Assembly: GCF_014204935.1 (NCBI RefSeq)
Contig: NZ_JACHMJ010000001.1
Location: 248,001-312,000 of the forward strand
DNA: 64,000 nucleotides
Source of the DNA: Conyzicola lurida
GTDB lineage: Bacteria; Actinomycetota; Actinomycetes; Actinomycetales; Microbacteriaceae
Direction of reading: 5' to 3'
Position numbers and translations under genes: made by a program. Every line of letters begins with the position of its first letter. Position 1 is the first letter of the stretch. Positions 42,560 through 49,825 of the stretch are shown here, piece after piece. Under the pieces are notes generated by a model. It did not search any database. It was not told the origin of the DNA and saw only the letters and a list, made by a program, of their open reading frames with translations.

Positions 42560-42608
42560 CCCGCCATCATCCCATCCCCGTGTGAATCAGGGATGAACAA
42601 CTTCGGGC

Positions 42609-43466
42609 TCAGACGGCGGCGTACTGGATGTCGACCGCGTGGTCGGTGAAGCCGAACGACCGGTACAGCCGCACGGCGGCGGTGTTGTCGGCTTCGACAT
42701 ACAGAGAGGCAGTGCGGATGCCGCGCTCGGCCAACCGGTGGAGGCCAGCCTCGACGAGGTGACGGCCGAGTCCCGCACCCTGACGGTCGGGCGAGACACC
42801 CACCACGTAGAACTCGCCGATCCCGTGCTCGACCTTGAGCCAGCAGTAGCCGACGAGCTCGTCGCCCTCGCGCATCAGAAGGAAGTCCTCCGCGTCGAAC
42901 CAGGGCTCGGCGGCGAGCACGTCGAGGTCGGCGCGGGTGACGCGGCCCTGTTCGGGGTGGTGGGCGAAGGCGCGGGCGTTGAGGTCGAGCCACGCGTCGG
43001 CGTCGTCGGGGAGACGGATTGAGCTCGTCGAAATCCCGGTGTTTCGGGCGGGGGTTTCGACAGGCTCAACCCGCTGGGGCGGCTCAACCCGCTGGAGCCG
43101 CAACTGCAGCAGCTCGCGCACCGGCTCGAGGCCGTGGCTCGCGGCGAGGGCGCGCGCGGCTTTGTGGTCGCCGTGAGCCCAGACCTTGAGGCCCGAGGGC
43201 ACGCGCTCGAGCAGCGCCTCCAGCAGCTGGGTGCCGTGTCCGTGGCGGCGCGCGTCGGGGTCGACGACGAACTCGGCCTCGTCGGACGACACGAGAGCCG
43301 CGGCGACGTCGCCGACCGCCAGGATCTGCCGGGCACCGGTCGCGAGCTCGACCAGGCTGCCGTCGGAGAACGGGGGCTGTCCGTCGGCGCGGGTGGCGCG
43401 CTGGATGAGCACGTCGAGCCAGTCGGGACGAGTGGTGAGGGTCTCTACTTCGGCGCGCTTCGACAA
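42609..43466 (-). CDS. mshD: Mycothiol synthase (two GNAT domains), with repeat-derived linker
   Basis: The frame starts at TTG 43466, inside a CGCTTCGACAAGCTCAGCGA repeat that follows glnR by 13 bp, and gives 285 residues. The first GNAT domain (about 35-122) has ARRHGHGTQLLEALL and the second (about 150-285) has PDRQGAGLGRHLVEAGL, the acetyl-CoA loops, with NTAAVRLYRSFGF at the end. It would acetylate Cys-GlcN-Ins to mycothiol. The linker at about residues 126-149 (RVEPPQRVEPVETP and on) is encoded by a REP-like element. The order glnR-mshD matches Mycobacterium as I recall it. Confidence 0.9.
   Translation of the reverse strand: MSKRAEVETLTTRPDWLDVLIQRATRADGQPPFSDGSLVELATGARQILAVGDVAAALVSSDEAEFVVDPDARRHGHGTQLLEALLERVPSGLKVWAHGDHKAARALAASHGLEPVRELLQLRLQRVEPPQRVEPVETPARNTGISTSSIRLPDDADAWLDLNARAFAHHPEQGRVTRADLDVLAAEPWFDAEDFLLMREGDELVGYCWLKVEHGIGEFYVVGVSPDRQGAGLGRHLVEAGLHRLAERGIRTASLYVEADNTAAVRLYRSFGFTDHAVDIQYAAV
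43018..43098. repeat. TTCGACAGGCTCA-family element inside mshD
   Basis: TTGAGCTCGTCGAAA (43019-43033) faces TTTCGACAGGCTCAA (43055-43069), an imperfect inverted pair. The right side continues as an 18-bp tandem duplicate beginning GGCTCAACCCGCTGG (43063-43080 and 43081-43098). The element keeps the mshD frame open and codes for the interdomain linker. A related CTCAACCCGCTGGGG stretch follows galK. Confidence 0.8.
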
Positions 43467-43479
43467 GCTCAGCGACCGA

Positions 43480-44172
43480 TCAGTTGGGGAGGGGAGACGG
43501 GAAGCGCTCGTTCTCGTCCTCGTAGACGTTGAAGCGGTAGCCGACGTTGCGCACCGTGCCGATGAGGGACTCGAGGTCGCCGAGCTTGGCGCGCAGGCGC
43601 CGCACGTGCACGTCGACGGTGCGGGTGCCGCCGAAGTAGTCGTAACCCCAGACCTCGCTGAGCAGCTGCTCGCGGGTGAACACGCGCGACGGGTGCGTGG
43701 CGAGGAACCGGAGGAGCTCGAACTCCTTGAAGGTCAGGTCGAGCGGCTTGCCGTGCACCTTGGCCGAGTAGCTCGCCTCGTCGATGACGACGCCGGAGGC
43801 CTGGATCTTGGTGCTCGACTTGTCCTGCGCCTGCCGTCCGATCGCGAGCCGGATGCGCGCGTCGGCCTCGGCGGGGCCCGCGCCCTCGAGGATCACGTCG
43901 TCGACACCCCAGTCAGCGGAGACCGCCGTGAGGCCGCCCTCGGTGAGGATGAGGATGAGCGGAACGGTCACACCCGTGGTGTTCAAAATCTTGCATAACG
44001 ACTTGGAACTGGCCAGGTCGTAACGCGCATCGATGAAAATCAGGTCGCAAGTGGGCGCAGTAATGAGCGAAGCCGGCTCGGCCGGAATTTGTCGAGTTTT
44101 ATGACTGAGTAGCCCCAATGCGGGGAGAACGTCATTGTCGCCCGCAGAGGTCAGGATAAGCAGCTGCGCCAC
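43480..44172 (-). CDS. glnR: GlnR-type orphan response regulator
   Basis: This 230-residue OmpR-type protein has a receiver-like domain (about 1-115) with [35 protein letters not shown] and [19 protein letters not shown], the conserved GlnR pattern, and a winged-helix domain (about 125-220) with [50 protein letters not shown] shape. GlnR receivers lack parts of the phosphorylation pocket and act as homodimers controlling nitrogen assimilation. mshD lies directly downstream. No cognate kinase is adjacent. Confidence 0.9.
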   Translation of the reverse strand: MAQLLILTSAGDNDVLPALGLLSHKTRQIPAEPASLITAPTCDLIFIDARYDLASSKSLCKILNTTGVTVPLILILTEGGLTAVSADWGVDDVILEGAGPAEADARIRLAIGRQAQDKSSTKIQASGVVIDEASYSAKVHGKPLDLTFKEFELLRFLATHPSRVFTREQLLSEVWGYDYFGGTRTVDVHVRRLRAKLGDLESLIGTVRNVGYRFNVYEDENERFPSPLPN

Positions 44173-44223
44173 GGGTCCTCCAAAGTGCCTGCGGACAGTC
44201 TACAAGCGCCTTAAGATTGCAGT

Positions 44224-44481
44224 GTGACCTGGCAGCTGGCAAGCATCCTCCCCGTGTGGGCCCTCTCGATCGTCGGAGCGGTTCTGATCGGAGTGATCGC
44301 CGCGCCGGAGAAGTACTTCACCTGGATCCCGATCGTGTTCGCGGCGACCGTGCTCGTAGCGTTCGCGATCCAGCTCGGGATCCGTCGCAAAGAAGGCTTC
44401 GTCACGCGGGTGATGACCTCGACCGGCGGTTCGCTGATCGTGCTCGCCGCGGCATCCGGCATTCTGCTCGCCCTCGCGTAG
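44224..44481 (+). CDS. Small membrane protein, 85 aa
   Basis: GTG 44224 starts an 85-residue protein with three hydrophobic segments: VWALSIVGAVLIGVIAAP, YFTWIPIVFAATVLVAFAIQLGI and GGSLIVLAAASGILLALA. A basic loop (RRKEGFVTR) lies between the second and third. It is divergent from glnR, with about 50 bp between. Similar small proteins are common near glnR in this group as far as I recall. No catalytic residues are seen and the function is unknown. Confidence 0.72.
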   Translation: MTWQLASILPVWALSIVGAVLIGVIAAPEKYFTWIPIVFAATVLVAFAIQLGIRRKEGFVTRVMTSTGGSLIVLAAASGILLALA

Positions 44482-44502
44482 GGCAGGAGTTAGGCTGACT
44501 CT

Positions 44503-44613
44503 ATGGTCATCGCCTTCGAACTCTTCTTCACCGGACTCCTCATTCTGGCGAGCCTCGCGATCGGGTACACGTCGATCGTCGTGCTCTACAACCTCTTCCG
44601 CGGCCAGCGCTGA
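44503..44613 (+). CDS. 36-residue single-pass membrane protein
   Basis: ATG 44503 opens 36 codons for MVIAFELFFTGLLILASL and the following hydrophobic stretch, ending YNLFRGQR. It has one membrane helix (about residues 7-30) and a basic tail, so the C-terminus is likely cytoplasmic. CAGGAG lies about 15 bp upstream. It sits 21 bp after the 85-residue membrane protein and 30 bp before the nitrobindin-like gene, consistent with one operon. No family is recognised. Confidence 0.55.
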   Translation: MVIAFELFFTGLLILASLAIGYTSIVVLYNLFRGQR

Positions 44614-44643
44614 GCGCTCGTCCCTCTCGACTGAAGCCGCCCC

Positions 44644-45240
44644 GTGATTGAGCTCAACGCCGATCTTCCCGCCGAAATCGTCCCCCTCTCCTGGCTCATC
44701 GGGCTGTGGGAGGGCACCGGCGTCGTGCACTACGCGGTCGGCGACGAGATCCGCGAGCACGAGTTCGGGCAGCGCCTGAGCTTCACGCACGACGGTCTGC
44801 CGTATTTGAACTACACGTCGTACACCTGGTCTCTCAACGACGAGAACACCCCGCACGTCTCCGAGACGGGGTATTGGCGCCTCAGCCGGCCGTCGCACGA
44901 CGGCGATTCCGGCCCGGGGATGCTGCCCGGCGTCGGGCCGAAGCCGTTCTCCACGGCGACCGAGGTCGAGACCCTGCGCAATGCCAACGACGGCTTCGAC
45001 ATCGAGGTGTCGCTCGTGCACCCGCTCGGCGTGAGCGAGCTGTACGTCGGACAGATCAAGGGACCGCGGATCGACCTCGCGACCGACGCCGTGCTGCGCA
45101 CCGCCTCGGCAAAGGAGTACAGCGCGGCTACACGCATCTACGGCCTCGTCGACAGCAAGCTGCTGTGGGCGTGGGACATCGCGGCGCTCGGGCAGGACCT
45201 GCGCACCCACTCGTCGGGGAGCCTGAGCAGAGTTGAGTGA
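44644..45240 (+). CDS. Nitrobindin-like heme-binding beta-barrel protein (FABP/THAP4-like)
   Basis: This 198-residue soluble protein has LIGLWEGTGVVHYAV near residues 18-32, the GxWxGxG family motif, then YLNYTSYTWSLND, ETGYWRL, GFDIEVSLVHPLGVSELYVG and a C-terminal strand set. The fold is a ten-stranded barrel that binds ferric heme and reacts with NO or peroxynitrite in characterised members. The usual proximal His cannot be assigned with certainty by eye; the His of LVHPLG is one candidate. It overlaps the ygfZ gene by 8 bp, so the two are co-translated. Confidence 0.82.
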   Translation: MIELNADLPAEIVPLSWLIGLWEGTGVVHYAVGDEIREHEFGQRLSFTHDGLPYLNYTSYTWSLNDENTPHVSETGYWRLSRPSHDGDSGPGMLPGVGPKPFSTATEVETLRNANDGFDIEVSLVHPLGVSELYVGQIKGPRIDLATDAVLRTASAKEYSAATRIYGLVDSKLLWAWDIAALGQDLRTHSSGSLSRVE

Positions 45241-46321
45241 TTTCTTCGAGGCACTGCCCGGTGCCGTCGGTTCGCCGCCGCAGCACTACGGCAACCCGCT
45301 CGGCGAGCAAAAGATACTCGTCGACGGCAGCGCGGTCGTCGACCTGGGCCACCGCGGCATCGTCACGGTGTCCGGTTCCGACCGGTTGACCTGGCTCGAC
45401 TCGCTCACCTCGCAGTCGATCGCGGGTCTGCAACCGGGCGACTCCGGCGAGACGCTGCAGCTGGACATCAACGGCCGGCTCGAATACGCCATCCGGGTGG
45501 TCGACGACGGCGACACCGCGTGGCTGCTGGTCGACGCGGACGAGGCCGCGGGCCTGCTCGCCTGGCTCAGCAAGATGCGCTTTATGCTGCGGGTCGAGCT
45601 CGCCGACCGCAGCGCCGACTTCGCGACGATCGGATCGCTGGGCACCCCCGCGATCGAGGCTGCCGCACCGAACGGGGTACCGCTGGTGTGGCACGACCCG
45701 TGGAGCTCCGTCGTGCGCGGCGGGCACCAGTACGCCCAGGTCGCCGAGCACCCCGGTGCCGAGTGGTCGTACAGCGAGACACTCGTCGCGCCGTCTGCCC
45801 TGGCCGCGGCATCCGCCCTGCCCGTCGCCGGCACGCTCGCCCTCGATGCCCTGCGCATCGCGGCGTGGCGCCCGCGCCTCGCCACCGAGGCCGACGAGAA
45901 GACCATCCCGCACGAGCTCGACTGGCTGCGGTCGGCGGTGCACCTCACCAAGGGCTGCTACCGCGGACAGGAGACGGTCGCCAAGGTGCACAACCTCGGC
46001 CACCCGCCGCGCCGCCTCGTGATGCTGCACATCGACGGGTCCGACGGCGTTCTGCCCGCCCCGGGAGACCCCGTGGCGGTGCACGATGCCTCAGATATCG
46101 CGGATGCCGCGATCGGCACGGTCACCTCGTCGGCTCTGCACTACGAGCTGGGGCCGATCGCCCTCGCCGTGATCAAGCGCGGCACCGAGCACGATGCCGA
46201 GCTCGCGATCCTGTCCGACGGAATCCGCATCGCCGCGGCACAAGAAGTGATCGTGCCGCGCGACGCGGGTGCCGAGGCGAACGTGCCGCGGCTGCCGCGT
46301 CTCGGTGCCGTCCGCCGCTAG
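45233..46321 (+). CDS. ygfZ: YgfZ/GcvT-family folate-dependent Fe-S / tRNA modification protein
   Basis: TTG 45233 starts a 362-residue protein whose GcvT-like domain has VTVSGSDRLTWLDSLTSQ near 43-60 and the diagnostic YgfZ motif KGCYRGQETVAKVHNLG near 240-256 (K-G-C-Y-x-G-Q-E, including the conserved Cys). YgfZ binds THF and supports assembly or repair of certain Fe-S enzymes such as MiaB. Overlap with the nitrobindin-like gene suggests a joint response to oxidative or nitrosative damage, which is inference. Confidence 0.9.
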   Translation: MSDFFEALPGAVGSPPQHYGNPLGEQKILVDGSAVVDLGHRGIVTVSGSDRLTWLDSLTSQSIAGLQPGDSGETLQLDINGRLEYAIRVVDDGDTAWLLVDADEAAGLLAWLSKMRFMLRVELADRSADFATIGSLGTPAIEAAAPNGVPLVWHDPWSSVVRGGHQYAQVAEHPGAEWSYSETLVAPSALAAASALPVAGTLALDALRIAAWRPRLATEADEKTIPHELDWLRSAVHLTKGCYRGQETVAKVHNLGHPPRRLVMLHIDGSDGVLPAPGDPVAVHDASDIADAAIGTVTSSALHYELGPIALAVIKRGTEHDAELAILSDGIRIAAAQEVIVPRDAGAEANVPRLPRLGAVRR

Positions 46322-46325
46322 TCCC

Positions 46326-47438
46326 GTGACGTCCCCGTCGGCCGACCGGTTGCGGCGCTTCGACCGCGCCATGCGCCGTCGTCTCGATCTGAAGATCGCG
46401 GCGACCCGGGCGTACAACTCCGTGCCGGCCGCGGTGCAGATCGTCGCGGGCGTCGTGGTGAGCTACTCGATCTCGCACTACCTGCTCGGGCACTCGGTGC
46501 CGTTGCTGTCGATCACGGTCGTCATCTCGACCCTCGGGTTCGGCCGCGATGCCCGGCCGCGGCGGGTGTTCGACTCGGTCGTCGGCATCCTCATCGGCAT
46601 CCTGTTCAGCGAGCTGCTGTTCACGCTGCTCGGCAGCGGGGTGTGGCAGCTGGCGCTCATCCTCTTCCTCACCTTCGTGGTGGCGCGGTTCGCCTCGCCC
46701 AGCGCCGCCTTCGCCGCGGCCGCCGGGGTGCAGTCGATGATGGTGATGCTGCTGCCCGACCCCGACGGGGGAGTGCTCACCCGCAGCATCGACGGACTCA
46801 TCGGCGGGCTCGTGGCGCTCGCCGTGACCGCGCTCGTGCCGCGCGACCCGCGCGGGCTCGCCCGCCGCGACGCCGGACGCCTGCTCTCGACGCTCGCCGA
46901 ATCCTTCCAGGCGCTGCTCGACGGCCTGCGCCACGGCGACGAACCGGCTGCCTCGCTCGCGGTCGAGCGCCTGCGCCGCACCCAACCGCTCATCGACGAC
47001 TGGAGCTCGGCGCTCGACTCGGCGATCTCGATCGCGCGCATCTCGCCGTTCCTGCGCCGGCACCTGCCGTCGCTGCGTCAGCAGGCGCGGGTGCTGCAGG
47101 GGCTCGACCTCGCCGCCCGGCACCTGCGGATCATCGACCGGCGCGTCTCCTTCCTGCTTCGCGACGGCATCGAGCGCCCCGAACTGGCCGCGCTGCTCGG
47201 CGAGTTCGCCGCCGGCATCGAGATGCTCGGGGCGAGCATCGACGACCCCGCGCGCTTCGACGACGCCGCCGCGGCGTTCGAGAAGATCGCACCCCGTCTC
47301 GCGCCCGACCTGATCGTGCCGGGGGCTCCCGTCACCGAGACGATCATCGTGCTGCTGACCCGGCCGCTCGTCGTGGACCTGCTCGTCGCCTCGGGGCGTC
47401 CGGCCGACGAGGCGCGGGCGCTGCTGCCGGAGGTGTAG
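46326..47438 (+). CDS. FUSC-like membrane protein
   Basis: GTG 46326, 4 bp after ygfZ, gives 370 residues; the open frame upstream is shadow of ygfZ. The N-terminal part has about six helices (VPAAVQIVAGVVVSYSISHYLL, VPLLSITVVISTLGFG, VFDSVVGILIGILFSELLFTLLG and on to LIGGLVALAVTALVPRDPRG near 172). A cytoplasmic, Leu/Arg-rich helical domain of about 200 residues follows. This matches the FUSC/aromatic-acid-exporter type layout. The substrate is unknown. Confidence 0.78.
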   Translation: MTSPSADRLRRFDRAMRRRLDLKIAATRAYNSVPAAVQIVAGVVVSYSISHYLLGHSVPLLSITVVISTLGFGRDARPRRVFDSVVGILIGILFSELLFTLLGSGVWQLALILFLTFVVARFASPSAAFAAAAGVQSMMVMLLPDPDGGVLTRSIDGLIGGLVALAVTALVPRDPRGLARRDAGRLLSTLAESFQALLDGLRHGDEPAASLAVERLRRTQPLIDDWSSALDSAISIARISPFLRRHLPSLRQQARVLQGLDLAARHLRIIDRRVSFLLRDGIERPELAALLGEFAAGIEMLGASIDDPARFDDAAAAFEKIAPRLAPDLIVPGAPVTETIIVLLTRPLVVDLLVASGRPADEARALLPEV

Positions 47439-47510
47439 GGGGTCGCGCTGTATTGTCAGCGCCGCGCGGCCCGTCAACCGGCAGCGCGACGCCGATCGCG
47501 CAGCGCGCGC

Positions 47511-47978
47511 CTACCGCGTCGCGAAGTAGACGAGCCGATCGTCGCGCCGCGTCTCGACCATTCCCGCCGTGAGCATCGTGCGGTGCGAGGCGGGGTTGTC
47601 GACCAGGGCGTCAGCGACCACCGACGTAGCCCCGTTGTCGAGAGCGATCCGGATGGCGGACGCGAGGGCCTCCGCGGCGAAGCCGTGCCCCCGCGCGCCC
47701 TCGATCAGCCCGAAGCCGAGCTCCGCCACCCCGTCCTCGGGCGGTCCGAAGAACCCGATGCCGCCGATGTACGCGCCGTCGTCCGACCGCACGACCGCGT
47801 ACAGGCCGAAGGGAGCCGGGTTGCCGTTCCGCTCGAACGCGTCGATGAACAGCGGCAGCACGTCGAGCTCGTCGGCAAACGGGTACCCCGGCGCCCAGTT
47901 GTCCGACGGCAGAGGTGTCTGCGCGAGCACCCGTCGCGCCTCCTCGAGGCCGAGCGGCACGATGGATACGCTCGCCAT
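47511..47978 (-). CDS. GNAT-family N-acetyltransferase (RimJ/RimL-like)
   Basis: The ATG at 47978 overlaps the upstream methyltransferase stop by one base and gives 155 residues. The GNAT core has YIGGIGFFGPPEDGVAELGFGLIEGARGHGFAAEALASAI (acetyl-CoA loop RGHGFA) and DNPASHRTMLTAGM near 130, the usual B motif. Substrates could be a small molecule, an antibiotic or a protein N-terminus. It ends the minus-strand pair with the methyltransferase gene. Confidence 0.85.
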   Translation of the reverse strand: MASVSIVPLGLEEARRVLAQTPLPSDNWAPGYPFADELDVLPLFIDAFERNGNPAPFGLYAVVRSDDGAYIGGIGFFGPPEDGVAELGFGLIEGARGHGFAAEALASAIRIALDNGATSVVADALVDNPASHRTMLTAGMVETRRDDRLVYFATR

Positions 47979-48769
47979 CAGCGTCCCCACGAGAAGCCGA
48001 GCGGCGCGACCGCGTCCCACTTCACGGTCAGCTCGCCGAGCCGCCAGCGTGACTTCGTGCCGAGCACCGGCCATCCTTCGTCGCGCAGGCCCGCGACCGT
48101 CGCGATCCAGCGCTGGCTCGGCGCGTAGGTCGACAGCGCGGCGTTGTACTGCCAGTGCTTGTCGAGCGCGAGCAGGAAGGCGTGCACCTTCTCACCGGCG
48201 ACATTGCGGTGGATCAGCACCTTGGGCAACCGCTCGGCAACGATCGACGGTTTGTCGAGACCGTCGAGACGCAGCGAGACGGTGAAGCTCTGCGGGCCGT
48301 CGGCCGCGACATCCACCCAGCTGGCAACCCGGCCCACCTCGTTGCAGGTGCCCTCGACGAGCACGCCGCCCGGCTGCAGGCGGTCGACGACCCGGTGCCA
48401 GTTCTCGAGCACCTGGCTCTCGTCGTACTGGCGAAGGACATTGAAGGCCCGGATGACGGTGGCCCGACGATCGCCCGGGAGCGGCACCTCGAACCCGCCG
48501 AGACGGAAGCTCACACCGGGTTTCGCCGAGAGGGAGGCGAGTTTCACCCGGGCGGGGTCGATTTCGATGCCGATCAACTCGACGTCGGGGCGCACGGCCG
48601 AGAGACGGTGGTGGAGTTCGAGCGTCGTGGTGGCGGACGCCCCGTAGCCGAGGTCGACGACGAGCGGGTCCTGCGCGTGGCGGAGGGCCGGCAGAGTGGC
48701 GATCCAGCGGTCGATGCGGCGCAGCCGGTTGGTGCCCGTCGTGCCGCGCGTGATCGAACCGATGGGCAT
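47978..48769 (-). CDS. Class I SAM-dependent methyltransferase
   Basis: This 263-residue protein has a Rossmann motif I variant LVVDLGYGASATTTLELHHRL near 36-56, motif II LIGIEIDPARVKLA near 65, and VIRAFNVLRQYDESQVLENWHRVVDRLQPGGVLVEG near 104-140. The DLGYGAS loop differs from the usual E/DxGxGxG. I recognise the family as an actinobacterial conserved methyltransferase of unknown substrate. It is divergent from gpmA across 59 bp. Confidence 0.82.
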   Translation of the reverse strand: MPIGSITRGTTGTNRLRRIDRWIATLPALRHAQDPLVVDLGYGASATTTLELHHRLSAVRPDVELIGIEIDPARVKLASLSAKPGVSFRLGGFEVPLPGDRRATVIRAFNVLRQYDESQVLENWHRVVDRLQPGGVLVEGTCNEVGRVASWVDVAADGPQSFTVSLRLDGLDKPSIVAERLPKVLIHRNVAGEKVHAFLLALDKHWQYNAALSTYAPSQRWIATVAGLRDEGWPVLGTKSRWRLGELTVKWDAVAPLGFSWGR

Positions 48770-48828
48770 GGGTTCCAGCCTAGGGTCTGGACAGGCTCGA
48801 CCGGCGTCGCGATGGATAAGCTGATCCC

Positions 48829-49572
48829 ATGACTTACACGCTCATCCTCCTGCGCCACGGCAACTCCGACTGGAACCAAAAGAACCTCTTCACCGGCTGG
48901 GTCGACGTGCGACTGAGCGACCAGGGCGTGGACGAGGCGAAGCGTGCCGGCGAGCTGCTCGCCGAGTCGGGCCTCAAGCCCGAGATCCTCTACACGAGCG
49001 TGCTGACCCGCGCGATCCAGACCGCGAACCTCGCGCTCGAGGTCGCCGACCGCCTGTGGATCCCGGTCAAGCGCACCTGGCGTCTCAACGAGCGTCACTA
49101 CGGCGCGCTGCAGGGCCTCGACAAGGCGGAGACCCTGGAGAAGTTCGGCCAGGAGAAGTTCATGGAGTGGCGTCGCAGCTTCGACGTGCCGCCGCCCGTG
49201 CTCGAGGACGACGCCGAGTACAGCCAGGTGCACGACGAGCGCTACATCGGTATCGACGGCGAGATCCCGCGCACCGAGAGCCTCGCGCTCGTCATCGACC
49301 GCATGCTGCCCTACTGGGAGAGCGACATCACCGTCGACCTCAAGGCGGGCAAAACCGTGCTGGTGACCGCGCACGGCAACTCGCTGCGCGCGCTGATCAA
49401 GCACCTCGACCACATCAGCGACGCCGACATCTCCGAGCTGAACGTGCCCACCGGCATCCCGCTCGTCTACGAGCTCGACGAGAACTTCGTGCCGATCAAG
49501 CCCGCGTACTACCTCGACCCCGAGGCTGCTGCCGCCGGCGCCGCCGCGGTCGCGAGCCAGGGCAAGAAGTAG
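48829..49572 (+). CDS. gpmA: 2,3-bisphosphoglycerate-dependent phosphoglycerate mutase
   Basis: This 247-residue enzyme has [20 protein letters not shown] near residues 4-23 (catalytic RHG), [15 protein letters not shown] near 56, RRSFDVPPP near 117 and the second His in [16 protein letters not shown] near 182. It interconverts 3- and 2-phosphoglycerate in glycolysis. The C-terminus ends in an Ala-rich tail and GKK. A strong TTCG-loop terminator follows 14 bp after the stop. Confidence 0.96.
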   Translation: MTYTLILLRHGNSDWNQKNLFTGWVDVRLSDQGVDEAKRAGELLAESGLKPEILYTSVLTRAIQTANLALEVADRLWIPVKRTWRLNERHYGALQGLDKAETLEKFGQEKFMEWRRSFDVPPPVLEDDAEYSQVHDERYIGIDGEIPRTESLALVIDRMLPYWESDITVDLKAGKTVLVTAHGNSLRALIKHLDHISDADISELNVPTGIPLVYELDENFVPIKPAYYLDPEAAAAGAAAVASQGKK

Positions 49573-49586
49573 CGTCGACGCCTCAT

Positions 49587-49618
49587 GCGGGTCGTCCGGC
49601 TTCGGCCGGGCGGCCCGC
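49587..49618 (+). terminator. Terminator after gpmA
   Basis: GCGGGTCGTCCGGC (49587-49600) and GCCGGGCGGCCCGC (49605-49618) pair over 14 positions in RNA (two G-U pairs) with a TTCG tetraloop, followed by CTGTTTTCC. The rest of the gap to 49825 shows no clear gene. Confidence 0.85.
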
Positions 49619-49825
49619 GTCGCTGTTTTCCCCGTAGTTTCCTCGCCGTGCCGATTCTGAGGGCCGCTAATCGAGGAACTAGGATGTCCAAGTGCCCGAA
49701 GAGGTTCGTCGTACCACAGGCGTCTCCGAGGAAATCTGTGTCGGCTCGACTCGTGTCAGCGGAACGTATGTCAGAACGCTTGCGTCCTGCTTGGGTGACC
49801 AAGTCATGGCCGGGATAGAGGAACG

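Noticed and set aside
40472-42649. 725-codon plus-strand open frame opposite ppk
   Set aside because: The composition is biased (Glu/Val/Arg/His repeats) and has no fold; the minus strand encodes complete Ppk1 with catalytic motifs.
43063-43098. 18-bp tandem duplicate considered as a minisatellite or attachment site
   Set aside because: There are only two units, and they are contained in a recognisable TTCGACAGGCTCA-family element; no integrase or tRNA end is nearby.
49619-49825. Gap before the first acyltransferase gene considered for a small gene
   Set aside because: The only ATG with GAGGAACTAGG upstream opens a frame with no hydrophobic or domain features and no conservation that I can see; treated as 5' regulatory sequence.
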